Assembly: GCF_900157385.1 (NCBI RefSeq)
Contig: NZ_LT717700.1
Location: 186,001-250,000 of the forward strand
DNA: 64,000 nucleotides
Direction: 5' to 3'
DNA from: Mycobacterium terramassiliense
Lineage (GTDB): Bacteria; Actinomycetota; Actinomycetes; Mycobacteriales; Mycobacteriaceae
Below are positions 1-7,742 of this stretch, piece by piece. Position numbers and translations under genes: made by a program. The notes below the pieces were generated by a model that saw nothing but the letters and a program-made list of their open reading frames with translations, ran no database searches and was not told the origin of the DNA. Numbering within the stretch: the stretch's first letter is position 1; every line of letters begins with the position of its first letter.

Positions 1-770
1 CGGCGATCGCGGCCACCGAGGCCCACTACGCCGAAATGTGGGCCCAGGACGCCACCGCGATGAACGCCTATGCCGCCACGTCGGCGACGGCCAGCCGGTT
101 GACACCGTTCGCTTCCCCGCAACAGACCACCAACCCCGACGGGGTGGCCGCCCAAAGCGCGGCCGCCACCCAGGCGGCCGCCGACCCCTTCACGACCGTG
201 TACTCGGCATTGCAGGGGTTGAGCACGCAGCTGAGCAACGCGTTGGCTTCCGTGCTGAACCTCAGCCCGATTCCGATCAGCGCGAACCCGCTCAGCGTGC
301 TGGACTCGATCCAGCTCGCGAACGCGTCATTCGGCGGGATCGGAACCTTCGCGGGGCTTCCGGCGTCGATGAGCAGCCACGCCGCCAATCTGCTCGGCAT
401 GCAGGCCAATATGGCGTACCTGTCCGGCCTCGCGGGCCCCGCGCCCGCGCTCGGGCCCATCGGGCTCGGCGGCGGGACACCCGGATCGGGACTCGGCGGC
501 CTGACCAACGCGGTCACGGCGAGCATGAGCCGGGCAAACGCGATCGGTCCGATGTCGGTGCCGGCCAGCTGGTCCGCGCCGTCGACCGGCCGCATCGCGG
601 CGCTGGAACCCGCCGGCCTGACCACCCTCGCGGGAACCGACGAGTTGGCCGGTTCCGGTTATCCCGGCGTGCCCGGGATGCCGGCGGGCACGTTGGCGCG
701 GGCGTCGGGGGTCCTGCCGCGCTACGGGACGCGGCTGACCGTGATGACGCGCCCGCCCGCGGGCGGCTAG
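1..770 (+). CDS. PPE family protein, SVP subfamily (5' truncated by window edge)
   Basis: The frame is open from base 3 and ends at TAG 768-770, so the N-terminal PPE domain start lies outside the window. The first visible residues ([20 protein letters not shown]) are the conserved helix of the PPE domain, including the YAEMWAQD motif. A long Ala/Gly/Pro/Ser-rich C-terminal region follows, and the GPMSVPASW motif at bases 549-575 places it in the PPE-SVP subfamily. PPE proteins are mycobacterial secretion substrates of type VII (ESX) systems that act at or beyond the outer membrane. Its position just before hisN matches PPE51 (Rv3136) of M. tuberculosis from memory, so a PPE51-type role in solute uptake is possible but inferred. 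The stop overlaps the stop of the convergent downstream gene in a shared CTAG. Confidence 0.9.
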   Translation, partial: AIAATEAHYAEMWAQDATAMNAYAATSATASRLTPFASPQQTTNPDGVAAQSAAATQAAADPFTTVYSALQGLSTQLSNALASVLNLSPIPISANPLSVLDSIQLANASFGGIGTFAGLPASMSSHAANLLGMQANMAYLSGLAGPAPALGPIGLGGGTPGSGLGGLTNAVTASMSRANAIGPMSVPASWSAPSTGRIAALEPAGLTTLAGTDELAGSGYPGVPGMPAGTLARASGVLPRYGTRLTVMTRPPAGG

Positions 771-1117
771 GCGGCCGGCGGCTCGGCCGGTGCGAACCGC
801 CAGTTGTCCGGGTTCTTGGGCGAATACACCACCGGGAGCAGCTGGCCCATCGTCGGCCAGTGGTCGACGTCGACCGCCACGCGCTGATAGACGGCGTACT
901 CGCTGACCGTGGGCCCGTTGATGACGCCGGCGATGGTGACGAACTGCTCGCCGGTAGCGTCCGGCCGCGGGCTGACCCCGGTCACCAGCAGCGTCCCGCT
1001 CGCCACCTCGCCGCGCGGGCCGCGCGGGATGAACCGCTGGGCCAAGACCACCCCCAGGACCGCCACCAGCAGGATCAGCACACCGAATTCCCACACCCGG
1101 CCATGGTAGGACTGCAC
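767..1117 (-). CDS. small single-pass membrane protein, conserved hypothetical (Rv3136A-like position)
   Basis: 116 codons from GTG 1115-1117. One hydrophobic segment lies at about residues 10-27 ([19 protein letters not shown]), followed by a polar domain of about 85 residues. That suggests a membrane-anchored protein whose soluble part faces out or in; the sequence does not decide which. No catalytic motif is recognised. It sits convergent to the PPE gene (stops share CTAG at 767-770) and divergent from hisN with only two bases between the start codons. GTG or ATG codons a little downstream (V8, V13) are possible alternative starts that would leave room for a promoter. The position matches the conserved hypothetical Rv3136A. 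Function unknown. Confidence 0.72.
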   Translation of the reverse strand: MQSYHGRVWEFGVLILLVAVLGVVLAQRFIPRGPRGEVASGTLLVTGVSPRPDATGEQFVTIAGVINGPTVSEYAVYQRVAVDVDHWPTMGQLLPVVYSPKNPDNWRFAPAEPPAA

Positions 1118-1119
1118 CC

Positions 1120-1899
1120 ATGAGTCGCGACGACCTGACGCTGGCGCTCGCCCTGGCCGACCGCGCCGACGCGGTGACCACAGCCCGGTTCGGAGCGCTC
1201 GACCTGCGGATCGACACCAAACCGGATCTGACGCCGGTGACCGACGCCGATCGGCGCGTCGAGACCGACCTGCGCGACGTGCTGGGGCGCGAACGGCCGG
1301 ACGACGGCGTCGTCGGCGAGGAGTTCGGCGGGACCGCCACGTTCAGCGGGCGGCAGTGGATCATCGACCCGATCGATGGGACCAAGAACTTCGTGCGCGG
1401 CGTGCCGGTGTGGGCCAGCCTGATCGCGTTGCTCACCGACGGCGTCCCCTCGGTCGGCGTCGTGAGCGCGCCGGCGCTGCACCGCCGTTGGTGGGCGGCG
1501 GCGGGGCGGGGCGCGTTCGCCGCCGTCGACGGCGGCCCACCGCGCCAGTTATCGGTTTCCTCTGTGGCACAACTGGATTCGGCGAGCCTGTCGTTCTCCA
1601 GCCTGTCGGGCTGGGCGCAGCGCGGCCTGCGTGATCGCTTCATCGGGCTCACGGATGCGCTGTGGCGGGTCCGAGCCTATGGCGACTTCCTGTCCTATTG
1701 CCTGGTCGCCGAGGGCGCGGTGGACATCGCGGCCGAACCGGAGGTGTCGGTGTGGGATTTGGCGCCGCTCGACATCTTGGTGCGCGAGGCGGGCGGAAAG
1801 TTCACCGGTCTGGACGGGGCCGCTGGCCCGCACGCGGGCAGCGCCGTGGCCACCAACGGCCTCCTGCATGAACAGGTGCTTTCCCGCCTGCGGGCCTAG
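1120..1899 (+). CDS. hisN: histidinol-phosphatase, inositol-monophosphatase fold (HisN)
   Basis: 259 aa. The inositol monophosphatase signatures are complete: metal-binding Glu in EEFGG (about residues 67-71), motif [13 protein letters not shown] (80-91) and motif [17 protein letters not shown] (211-226). The fold is a Mg2+/Li+-sensitive phosphomonoesterase. By synteny (before fadE24/fadE23) it corresponds to Rv3137, characterised as the HisN-type histidinol-phosphate phosphatase of histidine biosynthesis, so that is the preferred call over a generic inositol-1-phosphatase. The ATG at 1120 is used. There is almost no space to the divergent start at 1117, so promoter elements must lie inside the neighbouring coding region or the transcript is leaderless. 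Confidence 0.88.
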   Translation: MSRDDLTLALALADRADAVTTARFGALDLRIDTKPDLTPVTDADRRVETDLRDVLGRERPDDGVVGEEFGGTATFSGRQWIIDPIDGTKNFVRGVPVWASLIALLTDGVPSVGVVSAPALHRRWWAAAGRGAFAAVDGGPPRQLSVSSVAQLDSASLSFSSLSGWAQRGLRDRFIGLTDALWRVRAYGDFLSYCLVAEGAVDIAAEPEVSVWDLAPLDILVREAGGKFTGLDGAAGPHAGSAVATNGLLHEQVLSRLRA

Positions 1900-1929
1900 T
1901 CTTTGTGAATTAACTAACACGCAGTCCCA

Positions 1930-1955
1930 TCTATCTTACTCCGGAGTAAGATAGA
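1930..1955. promoter_or_regulatory. perfect 26-bp palindrome, probable operator of fadE24-fadE23
   Basis: Left half TCTATCTTACTCC is followed immediately by its exact reverse complement GGAGTAAGATAGA with no spacer. It lies 36 bp upstream of the fadE24 ATG in the 92-bp gap after hisN. A loopless symmetric site of this length is typical of a dimeric repressor such as a TetR-family protein and unlike an intrinsic terminator, because there is no loop and no T run. The core TTACTCCGGAGTAA is AT-rich against a GC-rich background. I do not recognise it as the KstR or KstR2 box. The cognate regulator is unknown. Confidence 0.75.
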
Positions 1956-1991
1956 ACTATCCGCATTGCCCCAACGACAGAGGCTGCTGAA

Positions 1992-3398
1992 ATGACCGAG
2001 ACTTCCGGTTCAAAACAGACTTCGAAGACCACCCGCTCACGCCCGAGGCGGCGCGGCCGCAAGAACGGCGTCGGCCTGCAACCGCACAAGCGGACCGGGA
2101 TCGACCTCACCCTCGCGCTGCTTACCCCGCTCGTCGGCCAGGAGTTTCTGGACAAATACCACCTGCGCGACCCGCTGAACCGCGGCCTGCGCTACGGCAC
2201 GAAGACGATCTTCTCCACCGCCGGAGCCGCGTCCCGCCAGTTCAAACGGGTCCAGAACCTCCGGGGCGGGCCGACCCGGCTCAAGTCCAGTGGCAAGGAC
2301 TATTTCGATCTGACGCCCGACGACGAGCAGAAGATGATCGTCGAGACCCTCGACGAGTTCGCCGAGGAGGTGCTGCGCCCCGCGGCGCACGACGCCGCCG
2401 AGGCGGCCACCTATCCCCCCGATCTGATCGCCAAGGCCGCCGAGCTGGGGATCACCGCGATCAACATCCCCGAGGACTTCGAGGGCATCGCCGCCCACCG
2501 CTCGAGCGTCACCAACGTGCTGGTCGCCGAGGCGCTCGCCTACGGCGACATGGGCCTGGCGTTGCCGATTCTCGCGCCCGGGGGCGTGGCGTCGGCCCTC
2601 ACCCATTGGGGCAGCGCCGATCAGCAGGCAACCTACCTGCACGAGTTCGCCGGCGAGAACGTCCCGCAGGCGTGCGTGGCCATCGCCGAACCGCAACCGC
2701 TGTTCGACCCCACCCGGTTGCAGACCACCGCGGTGCGCACTCCGAGTGGCTACCGGCTCGAGGGTGTCAAATCGTTGGTCCCCGCCGCCGCCGACGCCGA
2801 GCTGTTCGTCGTCGCGGCGCAGTTGGACGGCAAGCCCGCGCTGTTCATCGTCGAGTCGGCCACCAAAGGCCTTACCGTCAAGGCGGATCCGAGCATGGGA
2901 ATCCGCGCGGCGGCCCTGGGCCGGGTCGAGCTGTCCGGCGTGACGGTGCCGCTGGGCGCGCGGCTGGGCGAGGACGAGGCCTCCGATGACGACTACTCCG
3001 AGGCGATCGCGCTGTCGCGTCTGGGCTGGGCGGCGCTGGCGGTCGGCACCTCGCACGCGGTGCTCGACTACGTCGTCCCGTATGTGAAAGAGCGTGAGGC
3101 CTTCGGTGAGCCGATCGCGCGCCGCCAGGCCGTGGCCTTCATGTGCGCGAACATCGCCATCGAATTGGACGGCCTGCGGCTGATCACCTGGCGCGGCGCC
3201 GCCCGCGCCGAGCAGGGCCTGCCGTTCGCCCGGGAAGCGGCGCTGGCCAAGCGGCTCGGCACCGACAAGGGCATGCAGATCGGCCTGGACGGCGTGCAAC
3301 TGCTCGGCGGCCACGGCTACACCAAGGAGCACCCGGTCGAGCGCTGGTACCGCGACCTGCGGGCGATCGGCGTGGCCGAGGGCGTCGTCGTCATCTAA
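1992..3398 (+). CDS. fadE24: acyl-CoA dehydrogenase FadE24
   Basis: 468 aa. A basic N-terminal extension of about 35 residues and a further linker precede the acyl-CoA dehydrogenase core, which begins near residue 100 (YFDLTPDDEQKMIVETLDEF). The C-terminal signature GGHGYTKEHPVERWYRDLRA ends with AEGVVVI, which keeps a Glu at the usual catalytic-base position. The flavin/substrate motif normally reading TEPxxGSD is degenerate here (AEPQPLFDP). Paired with the canonical fadE23 32 bases downstream, this suggests a heteromeric alpha2beta2 dehydrogenase in which only one subunit has full motifs; that is inferred from known mycobacterial FadE pairs. Expected reaction: FAD-dependent alpha,beta-desaturation of an acyl-CoA. 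The palindrome at 1930-1955 probably controls both genes. Confidence 0.9.
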   Translation: MTETSGSKQTSKTTRSRPRRRGRKNGVGLQPHKRTGIDLTLALLTPLVGQEFLDKYHLRDPLNRGLRYGTKTIFSTAGAASRQFKRVQNLRGGPTRLKSSGKDYFDLTPDDEQKMIVETLDEFAEEVLRPAAHDAAEAATYPPDLIAKAAELGITAINIPEDFEGIAAHRSSVTNVLVAEALAYGDMGLALPILAPGGVASALTHWGSADQQATYLHEFAGENVPQACVAIAEPQPLFDPTRLQTTAVRTPSGYRLEGVKSLVPAAADAELFVVAAQLDGKPALFIVESATKGLTVKADPSMGIRAAALGRVELSGVTVPLGARLGEDEASDDDYSEAIALSRLGWAALAVGTSHAVLDYVVPYVKEREAFGEPIARRQAVAFMCANIAIELDGLRLITWRGAARAEQGLPFAREAALAKRLGTDKGMQIGLDGVQLLGGHGYTKEHPVERWYRDLRAIGVAEGVVVI

Positions 3399-3429
3399 GT
3401 CGTCATCTCACTCGAGCGAAAGACCAATC

Positions 3430-4635
3430 ATGGCAATCAATCTGGAACTGCCCCGCAAGCTGCAAGCGGTGAGCGTCAAGACCCACCAGGGCGCCGCCGA
3501 GATGATGCGGCCGATCGCGCGCAAGTACGACCTCAAGGAGCACGCCTACCCGGTCGAGCTGGACACCCTGATCAGCCTGTTCGAGGGCGCCTCCGAATCG
3601 GTCGCCTTCGCCGGGGCCGACGCGCTTCGCGACGAGGACGAGGACAGGGACCGAAACCACAACGGCGCCAACATGGCCGCGCTGCTGCAGACGCTGGAGG
3701 CCAGCTGGGGCGACGTCGCGATGATGCTGTCGGTCCCCTACCAGGGGCTGGGTAACGCGGCCATCTCCGCGGTGGCCACCGACGAGCAACTGGAGCGCCT
3801 CGGCAAGGTGTGGGCGGCGATGGCCATCACCGAGCCCGGCTTCGGATCCGATTCGGCGGCGGTGTCCACCACCGCCAAGCTGGACGGCGACGAGTACGTG
3901 ATCAACGGCGAGAAGATCTTCGTCACGGCCGGCTCGCGGGCCACCCACATCGTGGTGTGGGCCACGCTGGACAAGGCGGCGGGCCGCGCCGCGATCAAAT
4001 CGTTCATCGTGCCGCGCGACCACCCGGGCGTCACCGTCGAACGGCTCGAGCACAAGCTCGGCATCAAGGGCTCCGACACCGCGGCGATCCGGTTCGACAA
4101 CGTCCGCATCCCGAAGGACAACCTGCTGGGCAACCCCGAAATCGAGGTCGGCAAGGGCTTTTCCGGTGTGATGGAGACCTTCGACAACACCCGGCCGATC
4201 GTCGCCGCCATGGCCATCGGGGTCGGCCGCGCCGCGCTGGAGGAGATCCGCAAGATCCTCACCGAGGCGGGGGTCGAGATCTGCTACGACCGGCCGTCAC
4301 ACGCCCAGAGCGCCGCGGCGGCCGAGTTCCTGCGGATGGAGGCCGACTGGGAGGCCGCCTACCTGCTGTCGTTGCGGGCCGCGTGGCAGGCCGACAACAA
4401 GATCCCCAACTCCAAAGAGGCGTCGATGAGCAAGGCCAAGGCCGGGCGGATGGCAAGCGACGTCACCCTCAAGTCCGTCGAATTGGCCGGCACCGCAGGG
4501 TATTCCGAGCAGTCGCTGCTGGAGAAGTGGGCGCGCGATTCGAAGATCCTGGACATCTTCGAGGGCACCCAGCAGATCCAGCAGCTCGTGGTCGCCCGTC
4601 GCCTGCTGGGGCTGTCGTCGGCCGAACTCAAGTAG
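3430..4635 (+). CDS. fadE23: acyl-CoA dehydrogenase FadE23
   Basis: 401 aa, normal length for the family. Canonical motifs are present: ITEPGFGSD (residues 133-141) for FAD/substrate binding and the C-terminal ILDIFEGTQQIQQLVVARR with the catalytic Glu. It follows fadE24 by 31 bases on the same strand and is likely co-transcribed. In M. tuberculosis the pair is Rv3139-Rv3140. The substrate is not defined by sequence. The gene ends just before a strong hairpin (4658-4705) shared with the convergent aldo/keto reductase gene. Confidence 0.92.
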   Translation: MAINLELPRKLQAVSVKTHQGAAEMMRPIARKYDLKEHAYPVELDTLISLFEGASESVAFAGADALRDEDEDRDRNHNGANMAALLQTLEASWGDVAMMLSVPYQGLGNAAISAVATDEQLERLGKVWAAMAITEPGFGSDSAAVSTTAKLDGDEYVINGEKIFVTAGSRATHIVVWATLDKAAGRAAIKSFIVPRDHPGVTVERLEHKLGIKGSDTAAIRFDNVRIPKDNLLGNPEIEVGKGFSGVMETFDNTRPIVAAMAIGVGRAALEEIRKILTEAGVEICYDRPSHAQSAAAAEFLRMEADWEAAYLLSLRAAWQADNKIPNSKEASMSKAKAGRMASDVTLKSVELAGTAGYSEQSLLEKWARDSKILDIFEGTQQIQQLVVARRLLGLSSAELK

Positions 4636-4657
4636 CTATCGGTGCCTTCGCGCCCAA

Positions 4658-4705
4658 CGTGAAACCAGGGCGAAAATCTCGCGGCTTTTCCGCCCTGGTT
4701 TCACG
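4658..4705. terminator. 15-bp perfect stem hairpin between convergent genes
   Basis: The arms CGTGAAACCAGGGCG (4658-4672) and CGCCCTGGTTTCACG (4691-4705) are exact reverse complements around an 18-base loop that itself contains AAAA and TTTT able to extend the stem. It lies between the stops of fadE23 (4635) and the aldo/keto reductase (4717), so it can act in both directions. No T run follows the stem, so it is a stem-only (mycobacterial-type) terminator or an intergenic palindromic element. Confidence 0.65.
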
Positions 4706-4716
4706 GTCGGCGAGAC

Positions 4717-5574
4717 CTATGCCGCGACGGCGTTGAGCCGCTCGCGGGTGTCCGCGTCCAGCTCGATGGAGGCGACGGCCATGTTCTCCTCCAGGTGCCG
4801 CACCGACGAAGTGCCCGGGATCAGCAGCACATTGGGCGCCACGCTCAGCGTCCAGGCGAGGGCGACCTGCGCGGGGGTGCGGCCGACTCGCTCGGCGGTG
4901 TCGGTCACCAACGGGTGACTCAAGACCGGGTTCGGCCGCGCGAACGCCGCCCCCAGCGGGAAGAACGGCACGAACGCGATCCCCTGCCTCGTGCACTCCT
5001 CGAGCACGGGGGCGGAGTCGCGGTCGACAAGGTTGAAAGCGTTCTGCACACAAACGATTTCGGTGCGTCCCAGGGCATGCAGCAGGTGTTCACGGTTGAT
5101 GTTGCTCAGCCCGATCCCGCCGATCAAACCCTCGTCACGGGCCTGCATCATGGCCGTCAGCTGATCGTCGAACAGCTGATCCGGACCGTCGCTGTCGAAG
5201 AGCCTCAGGTTGACCGCGGCCAGCCGGTCGACCCCCAAGGTCCGCAGGTTCGCCTCGATGTCGCGGCGCAAGTCGGCCGGTTCGCCCGCCGGTAGCCAAG
5301 CGCCGGTGTCGTCCCGGCGCCCACCGACCTTGCTCACCAGGGCCAGGTTGTCCGGATACGGGTGCAACGCCTCGCGGATCAGCTCGTTGGCGACGTCGGG
5401 GCCGTAGAACTGGGCGGTGTCGATGTGGTCGACGCCGAGTTCGACCGCGCGCCGCAGCACCGCGAGCGCCTCGTCACGGTCCCGCGGGGGGCCGAACACG
5501 TTCGGCCCGGGCAGTTGCATCGCGCCGAAGCCGATGCGCGCGACGGAAAAGCCACCGAGTGGAAAGGAATCCAT
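4717..5574 (-). CDS. aldo/keto reductase
   Basis: 285 aa. TIM-barrel AKR features are visible: IGFGAMQLPG at the N-terminus, GVDHIDTAQFYGPD with the catalytic Tyr and Asp, LVSKVGG with the Lys, and GLSNINREHL plus IPGTSSVRHLEENMAV, the NADPH-binding C-terminal signature. The fourth catalytic position, usually His, falls in AVNLRLFD, where Asn-Leu-Arg replaces it, as in some AKR subfamilies. Function: NAD(P)H-dependent carbonyl reduction, substrate unknown. The gene is convergent to fadE23 and divergent (22 bases) from the next oxidoreductase. Confidence 0.88.
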   Translation of the reverse strand: MDSFPLGGFSVARIGFGAMQLPGPNVFGPPRDRDEALAVLRRAVELGVDHIDTAQFYGPDVANELIREALHPYPDNLALVSKVGGRRDDTGAWLPAGEPADLRRDIEANLRTLGVDRLAAVNLRLFDSDGPDQLFDDQLTAMMQARDEGLIGGIGLSNINREHLLHALGRTEIVCVQNAFNLVDRDSAPVLEECTRQGIAFVPFFPLGAAFARPNPVLSHPLVTDTAERVGRTPAQVALAWTLSVAPNVLLIPGTSSVRHLEENMAVASIELDADTRERLNAVAA

Positions 5575-5596
5575 GGGGTGAGGTTAGCGTCGTCGT

Positions 5597-6595
5597 ATGG
5601 ACACGTTTCAAGCGCTCGTCGCGCGCCAAGATGGTGACCGGATAACCGCGTCGGTCGAGACGCTGAGCGCCGAGGACCTGCCGCCCGGCGAGGTGACGAT
5701 CCGGGTGGAGTACTCGAGCGTCAACTTCAAGGACGCGCTGGCGCTCACGCCGGGCGGCGGCGTGGTCCGCAATTACCCGGTGGTGCCGGGCATCGACCTG
5801 ACCGGCGAGGTCGTCGAATCCCACTCCCCCGATTTCGCCGTCGGCGACCAGGTGTTGGCCCATGGGTACGCGATCGGCACCGGCCACCACGGCGGTTACG
5901 CCGAATACGCGCGGCTGCCCGCCGACCAGGTGGTGGCGCTCGGCGACCTGACGCCGCGCGAGGGCGCCGCGATCGGCACCGCCGGCTTCACCGCCGCGAT
6001 GAGCGTGCAGGCGCTGATCGAATGGGGCCTAAAACCCGACGCCGGGCCGGTCGTCGTCACCGGCGCCTCCGGCGGCGTCGGATCCGTGAGCGTGGACCTG
6101 CTGGCGGGAGCGGGCTACCGGGTGGTCGCGTCCACCGGCAAGGAGCAGGCGGCCGGCCTGCTGAAAGAGCTTGGCGCCGCGGAGGTTATCGGACGGTTGC
6201 CCGAGGACCCCGACGCCAAGCCCCGGCCCCTGGCCAAGGCGCGCTGGGCGGGCGCGGTGGATTGCGTGGGCGGGGCGACCCTGGCCGACGTGCTCAGCGC
6301 CGTCGACTACGGCGGGGGGGGGGCCTGCAGCGGCCTGACCGGTGGGCCGGCGTTGCACACCACGGTGATGCCGTTCATCCTGCGCGGCGTCGCGCTGCTC
6401 GGGATGGACTCGGTGCTGATGCCGATCGGCCGGCGCCGGAAATTGTGGGCGCTGCTGGGTGATTCGTTGCGGCCGCGTCACCTGGAGGCGGTGATCAGCG
6501 ACGTCGACGTCAAGGACGTTGTCGGCGTGCTGGATCAGGTGCGCGCCGGCGCCTTCTCCGGCCGCGCGGTGGTGCGGGTCGCCGGCGGGTTTTGA
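5597..6595 (+). CDS. MDR oxidoreductase, YhdH/AcuI (acryloyl-CoA reductase) type
   Basis: 332 aa. The zinc-free medium-chain reductase layout has YSSVNFKDALALTPGGGVVR and PVVPGIDLTGEV near the N-terminus, then the cofactor loop VVVTGASGGVGSVSVDLLA (about residues 152-170) and PFILRGVALLGMDSV near the C-terminus. These match the YhdH/YhfP/AcuI family, NADPH-dependent acryloyl-CoA (enoyl) reductases acting in the cytosol. A run of ten G at 6314-6323 lies in the coding sequence (residues YGGGGACSG), where homologues usually have a Val-Ala-rich stretch of the same length, so the frame is still consistent. The gene is followed closely by fadB4. Confidence 0.85.
   Translation: MDTFQALVARQDGDRITASVETLSAEDLPPGEVTIRVEYSSVNFKDALALTPGGGVVRNYPVVPGIDLTGEVVESHSPDFAVGDQVLAHGYAIGTGHHGGYAEYARLPADQVVALGDLTPREGAAIGTAGFTAAMSVQALIEWGLKPDAGPVVVTGASGGVGSVSVDLLAGAGYRVVASTGKEQAAGLLKELGAAEVIGRLPEDPDAKPRPLAKARWAGAVDCVGGATLADVLSAVDYGGGGACSGLTGGPALHTTVMPFILRGVALLGMDSVLMPIGRRRKLWALLGDSLRPRHLEAVISDVDVKDVVGVLDQVRAGAFSGRAVVRVAGGF
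6314..6323 (+). repeat. G10 mononucleotide run inside a coding gene
   Basis: Ten consecutive G bases within the AcuI-like gene. Such runs are prone to slipped-strand gain or loss and to sequencing error. A one-base change would truncate the reductase near residue 240. Confidence 0.9.
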
Positions 6596-6617
6596 GTCGG
6601 CAGTAGGCTGTCCGACC

Positions 6618-7589
6618 ATGCGGGCTGCACGGGTGACGCGACTGGATGGTCCGGACGCGATCGAGGTGGCGGAGGTCGACGAACCCTCGGGTGACGGTGT
6701 GGTCGTCGACGTGTACGCGGCGGGCGCGGCCTTTCCCGACGCCCTTCTGACCCGCGGCCTCTACCAGTACCGGCCGGAGCCGCCGTTCGTGCTCGGGGCC
6801 GAGATCGCCGGCGTGGTGCGGTCGGCGCCCCAGGGCGCGCACGTGCAACCCGGAGACCGGGTCGTCGGGTTGACGATGCTGTCGGGTGGCATGGCCGAGG
6901 TCGCCATCCTGCAGCCGGACCGGGTGTTCAAGCTGCCGGACAACGTGAGCTTCGAGGCCGGCGCGGGCCTGCTGTTCAACGACCTGACGGTGTACTTCGC
7001 GCTGACCGTGCGCGGCCGGCTGGCCCAGGGCGAGACGGTGCTGGTACACGGCGCCGCCGGCGGGATCGGCACGTCCACGCTGCGGCTGGCGTCGCTGCTC
7101 GGGGCGTCCCGCAGCATCGCGGTCGTCAGCACCGAGGACAAGGCGGACGTGGCGACGGCGGCCGGCGCCACCGATGTGGTGCTGGCCGAGGGCTTCAAGG
7201 ACGCGGTCAAGGAGCTCACCGGCGGCCGCGGCATCGATGTGGTGGTCGACCCGGTCGGCGGCGACCGGTTCACCGATTCGCTGCGCTCGCTCGCCCCGGG
7301 CGGACGCCTGCTGGTCATCGGGTTCACCGGCGGGGAGATCCCGACCGTGAAGGTGAACCGGCTGCTGCTCAACAACATTGACGTCGTCGGCGTGGGCTGG
7401 GGGGCCTGGGCGGGGACGCACCCGAACGCGCTCGCCGAGCAGTGGGCCGGGCTGGAGGCCCTGCTCAGCTCGGGCCGGCTGGCCGCCCCGACGCCCGAGG
7501 TCTATCCGCTGGAGCGGGCCGGCGCGGCCGTCGCATCGCTCGAGAATCGCACGGCCAAAGGGAAAGTCGTGGTGCGCGTTCGCGATTGA
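6618..7589 (+). CDS. fadB4: NADPH:quinone oxidoreductase-like FadB4
   Basis: 323 aa from ATG 6618, the same length as I recall for M. tuberculosis FadB4 (Rv3141). Medium-chain dehydrogenase/reductase without zinc ligands: N-terminal GroES-like half (FVLGAEIAGVV) and Rossmann half with VLVHGAAGGIGTSTLRLASL and GIDVVVDPVGGDRF. NADPH-dependent reduction of quinones or enoyl groups is expected. It starts 23 bases after the AcuI-like gene, so the two are probably one transcript. An in-frame upstream extension overlapping that gene was rejected because it reads unrelated residues. Confidence 0.88.
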   Translation: MRAARVTRLDGPDAIEVAEVDEPSGDGVVVDVYAAGAAFPDALLTRGLYQYRPEPPFVLGAEIAGVVRSAPQGAHVQPGDRVVGLTMLSGGMAEVAILQPDRVFKLPDNVSFEAGAGLLFNDLTVYFALTVRGRLAQGETVLVHGAAGGIGTSTLRLASLLGASRSIAVVSTEDKADVATAAGATDVVLAEGFKDAVKELTGGRGIDVVVDPVGGDRFTDSLRSLAPGGRLLVIGFTGGEIPTVKVNRLLLNNIDVVGVGWGAWAGTHPNALAEQWAGLEALLSSGRLAAPTPEVYPLERAGAAVASLENRTAKGKVVVRVRD

Positions 7590-7742
7590 GGCGCGGCGAC
7601 ACATCAACGTCTGCGACGACACGCCGACGCGGTGCGCAATGGATCATGTCTCGAGGAGTTGGGGCGCCGAGCACCTTGTGCGTCCGATAAACAAAAAGTA
7701 ATGTCACTTTCAGTTTCGTTCCCCGCCGAGCCTGGAGTCTCC

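Noticed and set aside
1930..1955. Palindrome as an intrinsic terminator of hisN
   Set aside because: There is no loop and no T run, and the element sits close to the fadE24 start; an operator is more likely.
7701..7742. Upstream ATG 7701 as the start of the dioxygenase-like protein
   Set aside because: No ribosome site precedes it, while ATG 7743 has GGAG at ideal spacing and begins at the conserved part.
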